Shown here: piece after piece, positions 7,054 through 13,365 of the stretch
Position numbering within the stretch: the stretch's first letter is position 1
Layout of the letters: each line of letters begins with the position of its first letter
Translations under genes and position numbers: made by a program
Notes under the pieces: generated by a model
Told to the model about the DNA's origin: nothing
Database searches by the model: none
What the model saw: only the letters and a program-made list of their open reading frames with translations
Origin: Porphyromonadaceae bacterium UBA7572
GTDB taxonomy: Bacteria > Bacteroidota > Bacteroidia > Bacteroidales > Muribaculaceae
Direction of reading: 5' to 3'
NCBI GenBank assembly: GCA_002476625.1
Contig: DLLC01000029.1
Coordinates: 1 to 13,365 of the forward strand
Length of the DNA: 13,365 nt

Positions 7054-9204
7054 GGTGATGCGCTCGTGAAGGTGCACACTCTGGTGCCCGCGCATATTGT
7101 GTGGCTCGCCAGGATACACAAAGAAGTCGGGCTGTGTGCCGGCGGCAATGCAGGCCTTAAGGAAAGAATAGGCGTGCTGCGGCACCACCACGGGGTCGTT
7201 TAAGCCAATAATAATCTGAAGGCGGCCTTTCAGGTCTTTTGCCTTGTGGAGCAGACTTGTCTTCTCGTAGCCCTCAGGGTTGAGCTGCGGTGTGCTCATA
7301 TAGCGCTCGCCATACATCACCTCATACCACTTCCAGTCAATCACCGGGCCGCCAGCCACGCCCACCTTAAACACATCGGGGTAGTTGGTCATCAGGCTGA
7401 TGGTCATAAATCCGCCAAAACTCCAGCCGTGCACACCCAAGCGGTCCATATCCACAAAGGGCTGTGCGCGCAAAAACTCCACGCCCTTCATCTGGTCCTG
7501 CATCTCCACCTGCCCAAGCTGGCGGTAGGTGGCGAGCCCAAACTCGCGTCCGCGGCGGTTGCTGCCACGGTTGTCGAGAATGAAAAGCACATAGCCGCGC
7601 TGCGCCATATAGGTCTCCCAGCTGCGGCTGTGCCAGTGCCATCCGGCATCCACATTGCGAGTGTGCGGGCCACCATACACATACACCACGGTAGGATACT
7701 TCTTCGTGGCGTCGAAGTCGGGTGGCAGCACCATGCGGTAGTAGAGGTCGGTAGTGCCGTCGGCGGCCTTGATGGATCCACTCTTGTAAATGGGCACGGC
7801 ATAGCCCTTCCATGGATCGGCGGCGGTGAAGTAGCGCACAGCCTTGCCTGTGGCCACATTCACAATGTCGATATTGCGAGGCACATCAGGCTCTTGATAC
7901 CAATCAACGGCATACGCGCCAGTCTCGCTCAGCAAGCAGCTATGCACGCCCTTGCCATCGGCGTCGATTAGCATGCGCTTGCCCGTGGCCACATCCACAC
8001 GGTAAACATTGTTCTGCAAACAGTGAGCCTCGGTGCTCTCAATCACCACTGAGCGGCTCTTGGTGTCGAATCCCACCAACTTTGTCACTTCCCAGTCGCC
8101 GCTGGTGAGCTGCTTCACAAAGTTGCCTTTCACGTCATACACATACAGGTGGTTGAAGCCATCTTTCTCGCTTTGCAATATGAATTTCGACGCGTCCCAC
8201 GGCAGAAAGCGAAGCGGTACGCCCGGCTCAATGTATTTTGGGTGCGACTCGTGGTAAAGCTCGGCAAGTGGCTCGCCTGTGGAAGCGTCGTAGCTCACCA
8301 GGTGCATATCATTCTGCGCGCGGTTCATCTGCTGCACATACACAGTGCCTCCGTCGGGGCTCCATGTGATGCCACAAAAATAGCGGTCGGTGGGGTCGCC
8401 AGCCTTTAAATAGATGATTTTTCCGCTTGCCAAGTCATACACGCCAATGGTGACAAGATGGGACGTCTGCCCCGCCATCGGGTATTTTTCGGGTGCGGGC
8501 GAAGCCATCAAGTGGGTAGTGTCGGTAAGCTCCGGCACATTCACTAAGGGATAGTCGGCCACCATACTCTGGTCCATACGGTAGAAGGCTAATTTGGTGC
8601 CCGAAGGATTCCAGAACAGCCCCCCGTCGATGCCAAACTCGTTGCGGTGCACGCTCTGGCCATACACGATATCACGAGAGCCATCAGAGGTGAGGCGCTT
8701 CAAATTTCCATCGGCATCGCGCACATAAAGATTGTCGGCATCCACAAATGCCACAGCCTTGCTTTGCTTGCACCACGCCGACGCCTGCGCCTCTTTGGTG
8801 CGGTCCTGGCTCCATACCACCTGGTGAGTGCGGAAATTCACGAGTTTACGTTGCCCACCGGTGGTCAGCAGCACAAGGCTCTGCCCGGCATAGGGCATCG
8901 ACACGCCCCGAAGCGAACGGAAAGCATCGGGCAGTTCGCCCCACTCACGAATCTGGCTAAGGGTGAAAAGCGTTTTCTCTTTGCCAGTGCGCAGGTCCAC
9001 CTGTGCGCAGAGCGAGTCGGTGGCGTGCACAAGCCTGTCGCCCCACCAAAAGAGCGACTGGTTTTGAGGGGTCATCTGGCGGTAGTTTTTGCCGCCAAAG
9101 TTCAAGTCTTCAAGCGTGAACTGCTTTTGTGCCACCACGGCAAAGGTGGAGGCCATCAAAATTATAGCTGTCGAAAAAAGTAGGCGTGAGATGCGTGATA
9201 CCAT
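7027..9204 (-). CDS. Dipeptidyl-peptidase-IV-like serine peptidase (S9B), exported
   Basis: The 725-residue precursor starts with a signal peptide (hydrophobic 8-25; probable cleavage after Ala25 in VVAQ), so it acts in the periplasm or at the cell surface. An N-terminal beta-propeller of the DPPIV_N type covers about 30-455, with blade-like WSPDGG and WNPSGT motifs. The alpha/beta-hydrolase domain follows: YGGPHTRNV (510-518), nucleophile Ser595 in GWSFGG, Asp670 in GLNDPVV and His702 in GEPHNM. The family cuts X-Pro (or X-Ala) dipeptides, in some members tripeptides, from peptide N-termini; it matters for peptide feeding in Bacteroidales. The substrate-amine-binding Glu pair of DPP4 is not evident: the matching region reads SVHRNEFGI with a single Glu189. 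Substrate preference (DPP4, prolyl tripeptidyl peptidase or other) therefore stays open. It is monocistronic, with its own promoter at 9259-9288. Confidence 0.92.
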   Translation of the reverse strand: MVSRISRLLFSTAIILMASTFAVVAQKQFTLEDLNFGGKNYRQMTPQNQSLFWWGDRLVHATDSLCAQVDLRTGKEKTLFTLSQIREWGELPDAFRSLRGVSMPYAGQSLVLLTTGGQRKLVNFRTHQVVWSQDRTKEAQASAWCKQSKAVAFVDADNLYVRDADGNLKRLTSDGSRDIVYGQSVHRNEFGIDGGLFWNPSGTKLAFYRMDQSMVADYPLVNVPELTDTTHLMASPAPEKYPMAGQTSHLVTIGVYDLASGKIIYLKAGDPTDRYFCGITWSPDGGTVYVQQMNRAQNDMHLVSYDASTGEPLAELYHESHPKYIEPGVPLRFLPWDASKFILQSEKDGFNHLYVYDVKGNFVKQLTSGDWEVTKLVGFDTKSRSVVIESTEAHCLQNNVYRVDVATGKRMLIDADGKGVHSCLLSETGAYAVDWYQEPDVPRNIDIVNVATGKAVRYFTAADPWKGYAVPIYKSGSIKAADGTTDLYYRMVLPPDFDATKKYPTVVYVYGGPHTRNVDAGWHWHSRSWETYMAQRGYVLFILDNRGSNRRGREFGLATYRQLGQVEMQDQMKGVEFLRAQPFVDMDRLGVHGWSFGGFMTISLMTNYPDVFKVGVAGGPVIDWKWYEVMYGERYMSTPQLNPEGYEKTSLLHKAKDLKGRLQIIIGLNDPVVVPQHAYSFLKACIAAGTQPDFFVYPGEPHNMRGHQSVHLHERITRYFDDYLK

Positions 9205-9218
9205 ATATGTTCTGTTAT

Positions 9219-9398
9219 TCGTTTTTTTTGATGAAAAAAGTCACAAATTATCTGCACACAAAATTAACTAAATTCCATTACACCACAATCATGCACAAGG
9301 CTATTTTAAGAGGAAATATGCTGAAGAAATATGTTATAAAACACAAAAACAGAAATGATTACAATAAAATGGAGAAAACTCGTTTTTTTTGATGAAAA
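9219..9398. repeat. 19-bp direct repeat, 161 bp apart, in an otherwise empty AT-rich stretch
   Basis: TCGTTTTTTTTGATGAAAA occurs identically at 9219-9237 and 9380-9398. The first copy lies in the peptidase leader, the second just upstream of the small-RNA promoter. Between them, apart from the peptidase promoter, I see no gene: the sequence from about 9290 to 9380 is A-rich, and the short open frame through it (from 9186) has no family resemblance or plausible start signal. Eight of the 19 bases are a T run, so low complexity explains part of the match. Confidence 0.7.
9259..9288 (-). promoter_or_regulatory. Promoter of the S9 peptidase gene
   Basis: Minus strand TTG (9286-9288), 19 nt, TAATTTTG (9259-9266). 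Transcription would start near 9252, leaving a leader of about 48 nt before the ATG at 9204. Confidence 0.6.
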
Positions 9399-9400
9399 TA

Positions 9401-9433
9401 TTTGTTTTCAAGACGGAAGTTTTCCTATATTTG
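9401..9433 (+). promoter_or_regulatory. Promoter of the putative small RNA
   Basis: TTTG (9401-9404), 21 nt, TATATTTG (9426-9433): one of the best consensus promoters in the window. No open frame follows it; the next signal on this strand is a terminator at 9589. Confidence 0.7.
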
Positions 9434-9439
9434 CATTCA

Positions 9440-9633
9440 GAAAAAGCGTGTGAACTCTTTAAGACACTTTCGCCCCTCTGTGTGCGATCGTGGTTTTAAT
9501 ATTTACAAATCATTTAGTCTAAATTTCCCTATGTCGTGAAATACACGAGGTAGCATGTGAATGTGAAATCTATATGGCACGACGACAGATGAAGGCTCTC
9601 CTTTCCTCAAAAAGGGCAGCCTTCATTTCTTTT
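9440..9633 (+). ncRNA. Putative small RNA of about 190 nt (possibly Bacteroidales-1/6S-like)
   Basis: A strong promoter (9401-9433) and an intrinsic terminator (9589-9633) delimit a transcript with no credible open frame. Inside, CGTGT (9447-9451) can pair with GCACG (9577-9581), closing most of the molecule into a long rod, and TCGTG-AAATA-CACGA (9534-9548) forms a local hairpin near the apex. Length and closed-rod shape resemble 6S RNA; the unit also fits the known Bacteroidales-1 RNA motif, described as a free-standing RNA bounded by a TAnnTTTG promoter and a terminator. I have not matched a covariance model, so the family is a suggestion only. The 5' end is placed 7 nt after the -7 box and may be off by a few bases. 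It converges with the tRNA-Pro unit. Confidence 0.55.
9589..9633 (+). terminator. Intrinsic terminator of the putative small RNA
   Basis: ATGAAGGCT (9589-9597) pairs with AGCCTTCAT (9618-9626); CCTTT/AAAGG can extend the stem inside, and TTCTTTT follows the 3' arm. Confidence 0.8.
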
Positions 9634-9698
9634 CCACCGCCCCCCCGAGCCGACCGTATTTTATAGGCACGCTATAATGCGACGGGGCTGTGATCCAG

Positions 9699-9758
9699 AA
9701 AAAAGAGATGCCGGGCTGCCACGCAAAGTCTTCTGCGTTACAGCCCGGCATCTCTTTT
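9699..9758 (-). terminator. Strong intrinsic terminator of the tRNA-Pro gene
   Basis: On the minus strand the arm AAAAGAGATGCCGGGCTG (9741-9758) pairs perfectly over 18 bp with 9701-9718. After a 2x2 internal loop, ACGCA/TGCGT adds 5 bp around an 8-nt loop. A run of T (9699-9704 and the base of the stem) follows. The stem starts on the last base of the tRNA's CCA end. Confidence 0.9.
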
Positions 9759-9834
9759 GGTCGGGGTGAGAGGATTCGAACTTCCGACCTCCACGTCCCG
9801 AACGTGGCGCGCTAACCAACTGCGCTACACCCCG
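9758..9834 (-). tRNA. tRNA-Pro, anticodon CGG, CCA encoded
   Basis: The minus strand folds into a normal cloverleaf of 74 nt plus encoded CCA (9758-9760). The acceptor stem is CGGGGTG/CACCCCG with discriminator A; the D arm has AGCGCAGTTGGTTAGCGC; the anticodon arm CCACG-TTCGGGA-CGTGG gives anticodon CGG (9798-9800), reading CCG; the T arm contains the GTTCGAATC motif. The C1-G72 pair and CGG anticodon match bacterial tRNA-Pro. It has its own promoter in the gap after the MATE gene. Confidence 0.97.
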
Positions 9835-9849
9835 AAGTTCTTTCGGGTG

Positions 9850-9881
9850 CAAAGTTAGCACATTATTTCATTATCTGCAAA
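9850..9881 (-). promoter_or_regulatory. Promoter of tRNA-Pro
   Basis: Minus strand TTTG (9878-9881), 20 nt, TAACTTTG (9850-9857): a full consensus match. It starts 1 nt after the MATE stop codon; the start site near 9844 leaves a leader of about 10 nt. Confidence 0.75.
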
Positions 9882-9882
9882 A

Positions 9883-11268
9883 TTAATTTGCGGTGTCTTT
9901 AGCTGGCGCCACGGACGGCTGCAGGCGCTTGATTTTCTTCACCTGCCATGCCATGAGCAGCACTGCCGTGATGATGGAGCAGGTGTCGGCAAAGGGGAAA
10001 GCCAGCCACACACCGTCGATGTGCCAGAAATGTGGCAGAATCAGCAAGAACGGAATGATGAACAGCACCTGGCGCGTGAGGCTCATGAAGATCGACTTGC
10101 CTGCCTCGCCCACCGACTGGAAGAAGTTGGTGACCACCATCTGAAACCCTGCCACCCAGAACATGGCGGTGGCCAGGCGCAGAGTGGTGGAGCTGGTGGC
10201 GATAAGGGCTGGGGAGGAGGTGAACATGCGCGAGATGGCCTCGGGAAAGAACTGGCAGGCAAGGCAGCCGAGCGCGGTGACCACAGTGCACACGCTTGCC
10301 GATATCCAGAATGTGCGCATCAGGCGGTCGAAGCGCTTTGCGCCGTAGTTGTAGCCCACAATAGGCTGCATACCCATGCACACGCCCACCACGAAGGTGA
10401 TGACAAGGCCGGTGATGGCGGTGAAGATTCCGATGGCAGCCACAGCCGAATCACCTCCGTAGTGATACACGGTGTTGTTGATAACGGCATTGATGACGCA
10501 GCCTGCCGAGTTCACAATACACGGAGCCGCACCTATGGCGAGGATGGGCAGCAAGATGTCTTTGCGGAGCCCATAGATGCCTTTCATAAAGTGGATTTCA
10601 TTCTTTTTGTTAAAGAAATGGGCAAGCACAAACAGCATCGACACTCCCATCGAAATGTCGGTGGCTATGGCTGCACCCTTAATGCCCCACTGGAGCACGA
10701 AGATGAAGATGGGCGCCAAAATCACGTTCAACCCTGCGCCTATAAACATGGTGATCATGGCTTTGGTGGGGTAGCCGGAGGCGCGCATGATGTTGTTGTA
10801 GGTGAATGTGATATTGTTGAACAGCAGTCCGGGCAGTATGTATAGCATAAAGTCGCGGGCATAGGGAAGCGACACTTCACTGGCTCCGAACAGGTGGAGC
10901 ACAGGGTCCATAAATATGCCGAACAGGGCAATATAGATGGTGCCGAACACCAGTGTCATCACGATGCTGTTGCCCAGCACCAGCTCTGCCTTGTCTTTGG
11001 CCTGCATGCCGAGCAGAATCGACGTGCGCGCGCTTGCGCCAGCGCCGATAAGCACGCCGAACGCAGCGCTCACATTCATCACCGGGAAGGTGATGGCAAG
11101 GCCGGCTATGGCCTCAGGGCCCACGCCCTGGCCGATGAATATGCGGTCGATGATGTTGTAGATCGACATTACCACAATGCCCACCACTGCTGGCAGACTG
11201 TATTTCCAGAGCAGCTTACCGATGGGGGCGGAGTCAAGTTCTTGAAGTCGGTTATTAGATTTTCCCAT
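9883..11268 (-). CDS. MATE family efflux transporter
   Basis: The 461-residue membrane protein exports cationic drugs or metabolites in exchange for Na+ or H+. It has the expected twelve hydrophobic segments in two homologous halves (first about 20-220, second about 240-445). Family signatures are YNIIDRIFIGQGVGPEAIAG (37-56) with FPVMNVSAAFGVLIGAGASA after it in half one, and GMQPIVGYNYGAKRFDRL (299-316) in half two. The sequence resembles the MepA/NorM-like branch that is common in multiple copies in gut Bacteroidales; substrate cannot be told from sequence. The start MGKSNNRLQELDSAPIGKLLWKYSLP fits the family and is preceded by an A/T run. It is the only gene of its transcript; the tRNA-Pro downstream has its own promoter. 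The opposite strand holds several long open frames that are shadows. Confidence 0.95.
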   Translation of the reverse strand: MGKSNNRLQELDSAPIGKLLWKYSLPAVVGIVVMSIYNIIDRIFIGQGVGPEAIAGLAITFPVMNVSAAFGVLIGAGASARTSILLGMQAKDKAELVLGNSIVMTLVFGTIYIALFGIFMDPVLHLFGASEVSLPYARDFMLYILPGLLFNNITFTYNNIMRASGYPTKAMITMFIGAGLNVILAPIFIFVLQWGIKGAAIATDISMGVSMLFVLAHFFNKKNEIHFMKGIYGLRKDILLPILAIGAAPCIVNSAGCVINAVINNTVYHYGGDSAVAAIGIFTAITGLVITFVVGVCMGMQPIVGYNYGAKRFDRLMRTFWISASVCTVVTALGCLACQFFPEAISRMFTSSPALIATSSTTLRLATAMFWVAGFQMVVTNFFQSVGEAGKSIFMSLTRQVLFIIPFLLILPHFWHIDGVWLAFPFADTCSIITAVLLMAWQVKKIKRLQPSVAPAKDTAN

Positions 11269-11300
11269 ATATATATCAATGAATTTTTGGATTGCGACTG

Positions 11301-11308
11301 CAAAGTTA
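11301..11308 (-). promoter_or_regulatory. Candidate promoter (-7 box) of the MATE gene
   Basis: TAACTTTG on the minus strand, 32 nt upstream of the MATE start, fits TAnnTTTG. No TTG is found at the usual distance for the -33 box, so the call is moderate. Confidence 0.45.
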
Positions 11309-11369
11309 CAATAAATTCCGCAACTATTCGTTTTTATATTTTATATTTCCCCTTACACCCTTATATGCG

Positions 11370-12062
11370 ATGAAAAAGAAAGTATTGGTTGGGGCGCTGC
11401 TGTGGCTGACGCCTGGCCTTATTAGCGAAAATTGCGTGGCGGCAGCCGAGACCACCGAAAATATGGGCCACAGGCATTGGCTGGGCCGTGTGGAAGTGGC
11501 CACTTACAACGCCCTCGACTGGAGCGTGGAGTGGGGCGTGGACTATTACCCGATACGGTATGCCGGAGTGGGATTAAGTATGTGTGCAGCGGGCGATTTC
11601 GGCGGCACCGGGCAGTCGGTGTCGCATGGCGGAATGATGTGTCTGACCAAGAATCTGAACGATGAACTGTGGCTCAGGTGCTCACTCCTGCTTCAGAGCC
11701 CTGCGCTGTGGCGCAATGCCGACGGGTCGCTGCGTCTGACCATAAAAGAGGATTGTGGCCTCACGATGCCGCTGCCAGCCAATAAGAATGTGGCTTACAC
11801 CATGATTCCTAACCAACCCGGCGTGTATGTGAACCCCGCTACGGAATATTCAAAAAACAGTGGCGGGAAACCGTGCTTTATCCATTTCAAGACATCACTT
11901 GCCCTCGACCTGGACCGGTGGCAGCTTTGGGCTGGCTACACTTGGAGCAACTTAGACGCTTACAGCGCTGTGAGAAAGGTGAGAATCGGCGGTGTGCCGC
12001 TATCGCTGCCGGCAAAGCGGCAGATGAGCGGGGTGCATCTGGGCGTTGGCTACAGGTTTTAA
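11370..12062 (+). CDS. Exported protein, probably a small outer-membrane beta-barrel; family not recognised
   Basis: I do not recognise the family. The 230-residue product has a signal peptide (MKKK, hydrophobic 5-18, probable cleavage after Ala26 in CVAAAE). The mature part has alternating aromatic/hydrophobic strands such as VEWGVDYYPIRYAGVGLSMC (53-72), WLRCSLLL and RWQLWAGYTW (183-192), and it ends in VHLGVGYRF, an aromatic C-terminal strand like the beta-signal recognised by the BAM machinery. This points to an 8-stranded-type outer-membrane barrel; substrate or role is unknown. The frame is open from an ATG at 11292, but 11370 is preferred because the signal peptide starts there and the upstream part overlaps the MATE promoter. 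The promoter of this gene is not clear. Two Cys (Cys129, Cys169) could form a disulphide in the mature protein. Confidence 0.8.
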   Translation: MKKKVLVGALLWLTPGLISENCVAAAETTENMGHRHWLGRVEVATYNALDWSVEWGVDYYPIRYAGVGLSMCAAGDFGGTGQSVSHGGMMCLTKNLNDELWLRCSLLLQSPALWRNADGSLRLTIKEDCGLTMPLPANKNVAYTMIPNQPGVYVNPATEYSKNSGGKPCFIHFKTSLALDLDRWQLWAGYTWSNLDAYSAVRKVRIGGVPLSLPAKRQMSGVHLGVGYRF

Positions 12063-12143
12063 TAAAGAGTGCGTTCCGCACGGCGCCCGCGCATGCCGCG
12101 CAAAAAATAAAGGTGAAATGATGGCGGAGTGTCGAGGCTTTTG

Positions 12144-12151
12144 TATCTTTG
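12144..12151 (+). promoter_or_regulatory. Candidate promoter (-7 box) of the DUF4254-GT9 operon
   Basis: TATCTTTG fits TAnnTTTG and lies 92 nt before the DUF4254 start; no TTG occurs at 19-22 nt upstream. The leader of about 85 nt holds an 18-codon open frame (12171-12227). Confidence 0.45.
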
Positions 12152-12243
12152 TGAATAAAATCGGAATATTATGCGCCCACACATTCTGCCACGGCGGAAT
12201 AAGGGGCTGAACCAAAAGTATATTTAGTAAAATCACCTCTGAA

Positions 12244-12849
12244 ATGAAATTTGCAGAAAAATGTAACTCGCTTTTCGATGCCACCGTTGCACTTTACCAC
12301 CGCACCGACGATGTGGACGCTAAAGTGGCCAATCCCTACGAGGAGGGCACCATCGAGGCGAAGCTCTTTGTAAAAAACTGGATCGACACCGTGCAGTGGC
12401 ATCTGGAGGACATTATCCGCGACCCTGATATCGACCCTGTGGAGGCTCTGGCGCTAAAACGCCGCATCGACAAGTCGAACCAGGACCGCACCGACTTGGT
12501 GGAGGATATCGACACCTACTTCCGCGAGAAATTCGCTGGCGTGAAGGTGCATGCCGATGCCACTATCAATACCGAAAGCCCGGCGTGGGCCATCGACCGC
12601 CTTTCCATCCTGGCGCTGAAAATCTACCACATGCGTGAACAGGCCACCCGCACCGACGCCGACGCCTCTCACCTGCAGCGCTGCCAGGCCAAGCTCGATG
12701 TGCTGCTGGAGCAGCGTGCCGACCTCACCGCCGCCATCGACCAGCTTCTCGACGACATAGCCGCCGGCAGAAAATTCATGAAGGTGTATCGCCAGATGAA
12801 GCTCTACAACGATCCTGCCACCAACCCGGTGCTTTATGGCAAAAAATAA
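12244..12849 (+). CDS. DUF4254 domain protein
   Basis: The 201-residue, highly charged and apparently all-helical product matches DUF4254 as seen in Bacteroidales, most clearly in SILALKIYHMREQATR (about 121-136), LDVLLEQRADL (about 151-161) and the C-terminal KVYRQMKLYNDPATNPVLYG. No signal peptide or membrane segment is present, so it is cytosolic. The function is unknown. In this order the gene commonly stands beside a family 9 glycosyltransferase, as here, where the two are tightly coupled: an in-frame ATG of the next gene (12836) already lies within its last codons. A role in lipopolysaccharide core or surface glycan synthesis or its control is inferred from that neighbour only. Confidence 0.85.
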   Translation: MKFAEKCNSLFDATVALYHRTDDVDAKVANPYEEGTIEAKLFVKNWIDTVQWHLEDIIRDPDIDPVEALALKRRIDKSNQDRTDLVEDIDTYFREKFAGVKVHADATINTESPAWAIDRLSILALKIYHMREQATRTDADASHLQRCQAKLDVLLEQRADLTAAIDQLLDDIAAGRKFMKVYRQMKLYNDPATNPVLYGKK

Positions 12850-12862
12850 CGCACCGAGGGGC

Positions 12863-13365
12863 ATGACCGTGCTCGTGACGCGCTTCTCGGCGCTTGGCGA
12901 TGTGGTGATCAGTGTGCCCGTGCTCTACTCGGTGTGCCGCGCCTATCCCGATGTGCGCTTTGTGATGCTCACACGCCCCTGGCCAGCCGAGGCGCTGATT
13001 CAGCGTCCGGCCAATCTTACCGTGGTGGGAGTGGATCTGAAAAAGTATGGCGGGCTGGCAGGAATGCGCCGGCTTGCCGCTGAGCTTCGCGCCGAATATG
13101 CCATTACCCACATGGCCGACCTGCACAGCGTGATGCGCACGTGGGCCATAGGCTTCTTTATGCGGCTTCATGGCGTGAAGGTGGCGCGCATCGATAAGGG
13201 CCGCCCTCAGAAGCGGGCATTGGTGAAAGGTAAAATCCATGAGCAGCTCACCACTTCACACGACCGCTACGAGGCGGTGTTTCGTGCGCTTGGCTTTGTG
13301 TGGAAGGAAACTTTCAGCGGCTATGCCCCAATCAGCGGCAGCGCGCTGGTGGCTCAGAAGCAGCC
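12863..13365 (+). CDS. Glycosyltransferase family 9 (heptosyltransferase-like), N-terminal part
   Basis: Hand translation gives 167 residues open to the window edge. It begins MTVLVTRFSALGDVVISVPV, the first Rossmann strand and loop of GT9 enzymes, and continues with VRFVMLTRPWP, ADLHSVMRTW, RIDKGRPQKRAL and TSHDRYEAVFRALGF, all in the family order. GT9 members such as WaaC/WaaF move heptose or related sugars from nucleotide sugars to the lipopolysaccharide core on the cytosolic face of the inner membrane. An alternative in-frame ATG at 12836 adds 9 residues and overlaps the DUF4254 end by 14 nt; I prefer 12863 because homologues start just before this strand and GAGGGG lies a few bases upstream. 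The active-site half and C-terminus are outside the window. Confidence 0.88.
   Translation, partial: MTVLVTRFSALGDVVISVPVLYSVCRAYPDVRFVMLTRPWPAEALIQRPANLTVVGVDLKKYGGLAGMRRLAAELRAEYAITHMADLHSVMRTWAIGFFMRLHGVKVARIDKGRPQKRALVKGKIHEQLTTSHDRYEAVFRALGFVWKETFSGYAPISGSALVAQKQ

Noticed and set aside
9186..9392. A 68-codon plus-strand frame in the intergenic region.
   Set aside because: AT-rich drift composition, overlaps the peptidase start and promoter, no family resemblance.
9831..9847. A hairpin pairing the tRNA-Pro 5' end with its leader (CCCGAA/TTCGGG).
   Set aside because: The promoter position implies transcription starts within the outer arm, so most of the pairing partner would not be transcribed.
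12070..12105. GC-rich inverted repeats after the barrel-protein gene as a terminator.
   Set aside because: Only short stems (GTGCG/CGCAC and CGGC/GCCG) and an A run rather than a T run follows on the plus strand.
12776..13240. A 154-codon minus-strand frame over the GT9 gene.
   Set aside because: The plus strand encodes clear GT9 motifs in an uninterrupted frame to the window end.

Overview
The window looks like a chromosomal segment of a Bacteroidales gut-type bacterium (Bacteroidota). Three things point there. The promoters follow the phylum's TTG/TTTG - about 20 nt - TAnnTTTG pattern and appear upstream of most genes. Start codons lack clear Shine-Dalgarno sites and several sit directly behind A/T runs. 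The gene families (zinc-finger-less TopA, long LepB followed by WbqC, secreted S9B peptidase, DUF4254 next to a family 9 glycosyltransferase, AAA_14/DUF4143 ATPase) are typical of the order. Most of it is moderately GC-rich; one gene, the DUF4143 ATPase, is visibly more AT-rich and looks acquired. I cannot fix the family; Muribaculaceae or Prevotellaceae are guesses.

Layout. 1-416 (-): the secreted N-terminus of an RHS/YD-repeat-type protein, cut by the window edge. 666-1967 (-): AAA_14/DUF4143 ATPase with its own promoter and three tandem 23-bp repeats directly upstream of it. 2122-2159: a perfect 17-bp hairpin after topA. 2211-4580 (-): topA. 4837-6300 and 6307-6954 (+): lepB-wbqC operon, divergent from topA. 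7027-9204 (-): a dipeptidyl-peptidase-IV-like S9 serine peptidase. 9205-9700: an intergenic zone with the peptidase promoter, then a promoter-to-terminator unit on the + strand that looks like a roughly 190-nt non-coding RNA. 9758-9834 (-): tRNA-Pro(CGG) with encoded CCA, its own promoter and a very strong terminator. 9883-11268 (-): MATE-family transporter. 11370-12062 (+): small secreted, probably outer-membrane beta-barrel protein. 12244-12849 and 12863 to the edge (+): DUF4254 protein and family 9 glycosyltransferase, closely coupled and probably part of lipopolysaccharide or surface-glycan assembly.

Most genes are housekeeping or cell-envelope functions: preprotein processing (LepB), peptide degradation outside the cytoplasm (S9 peptidase), efflux (MATE), outer membrane and surface glycan (barrel protein, WbqC, GT9). 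They do not form one system. The least ordinary parts are the ATPase island with its upstream repeats, the putative small RNA between the peptidase and the tRNA, and the tRNA-terminator fusion. I found no CRISPR array, transposase, integrase or defence operon.
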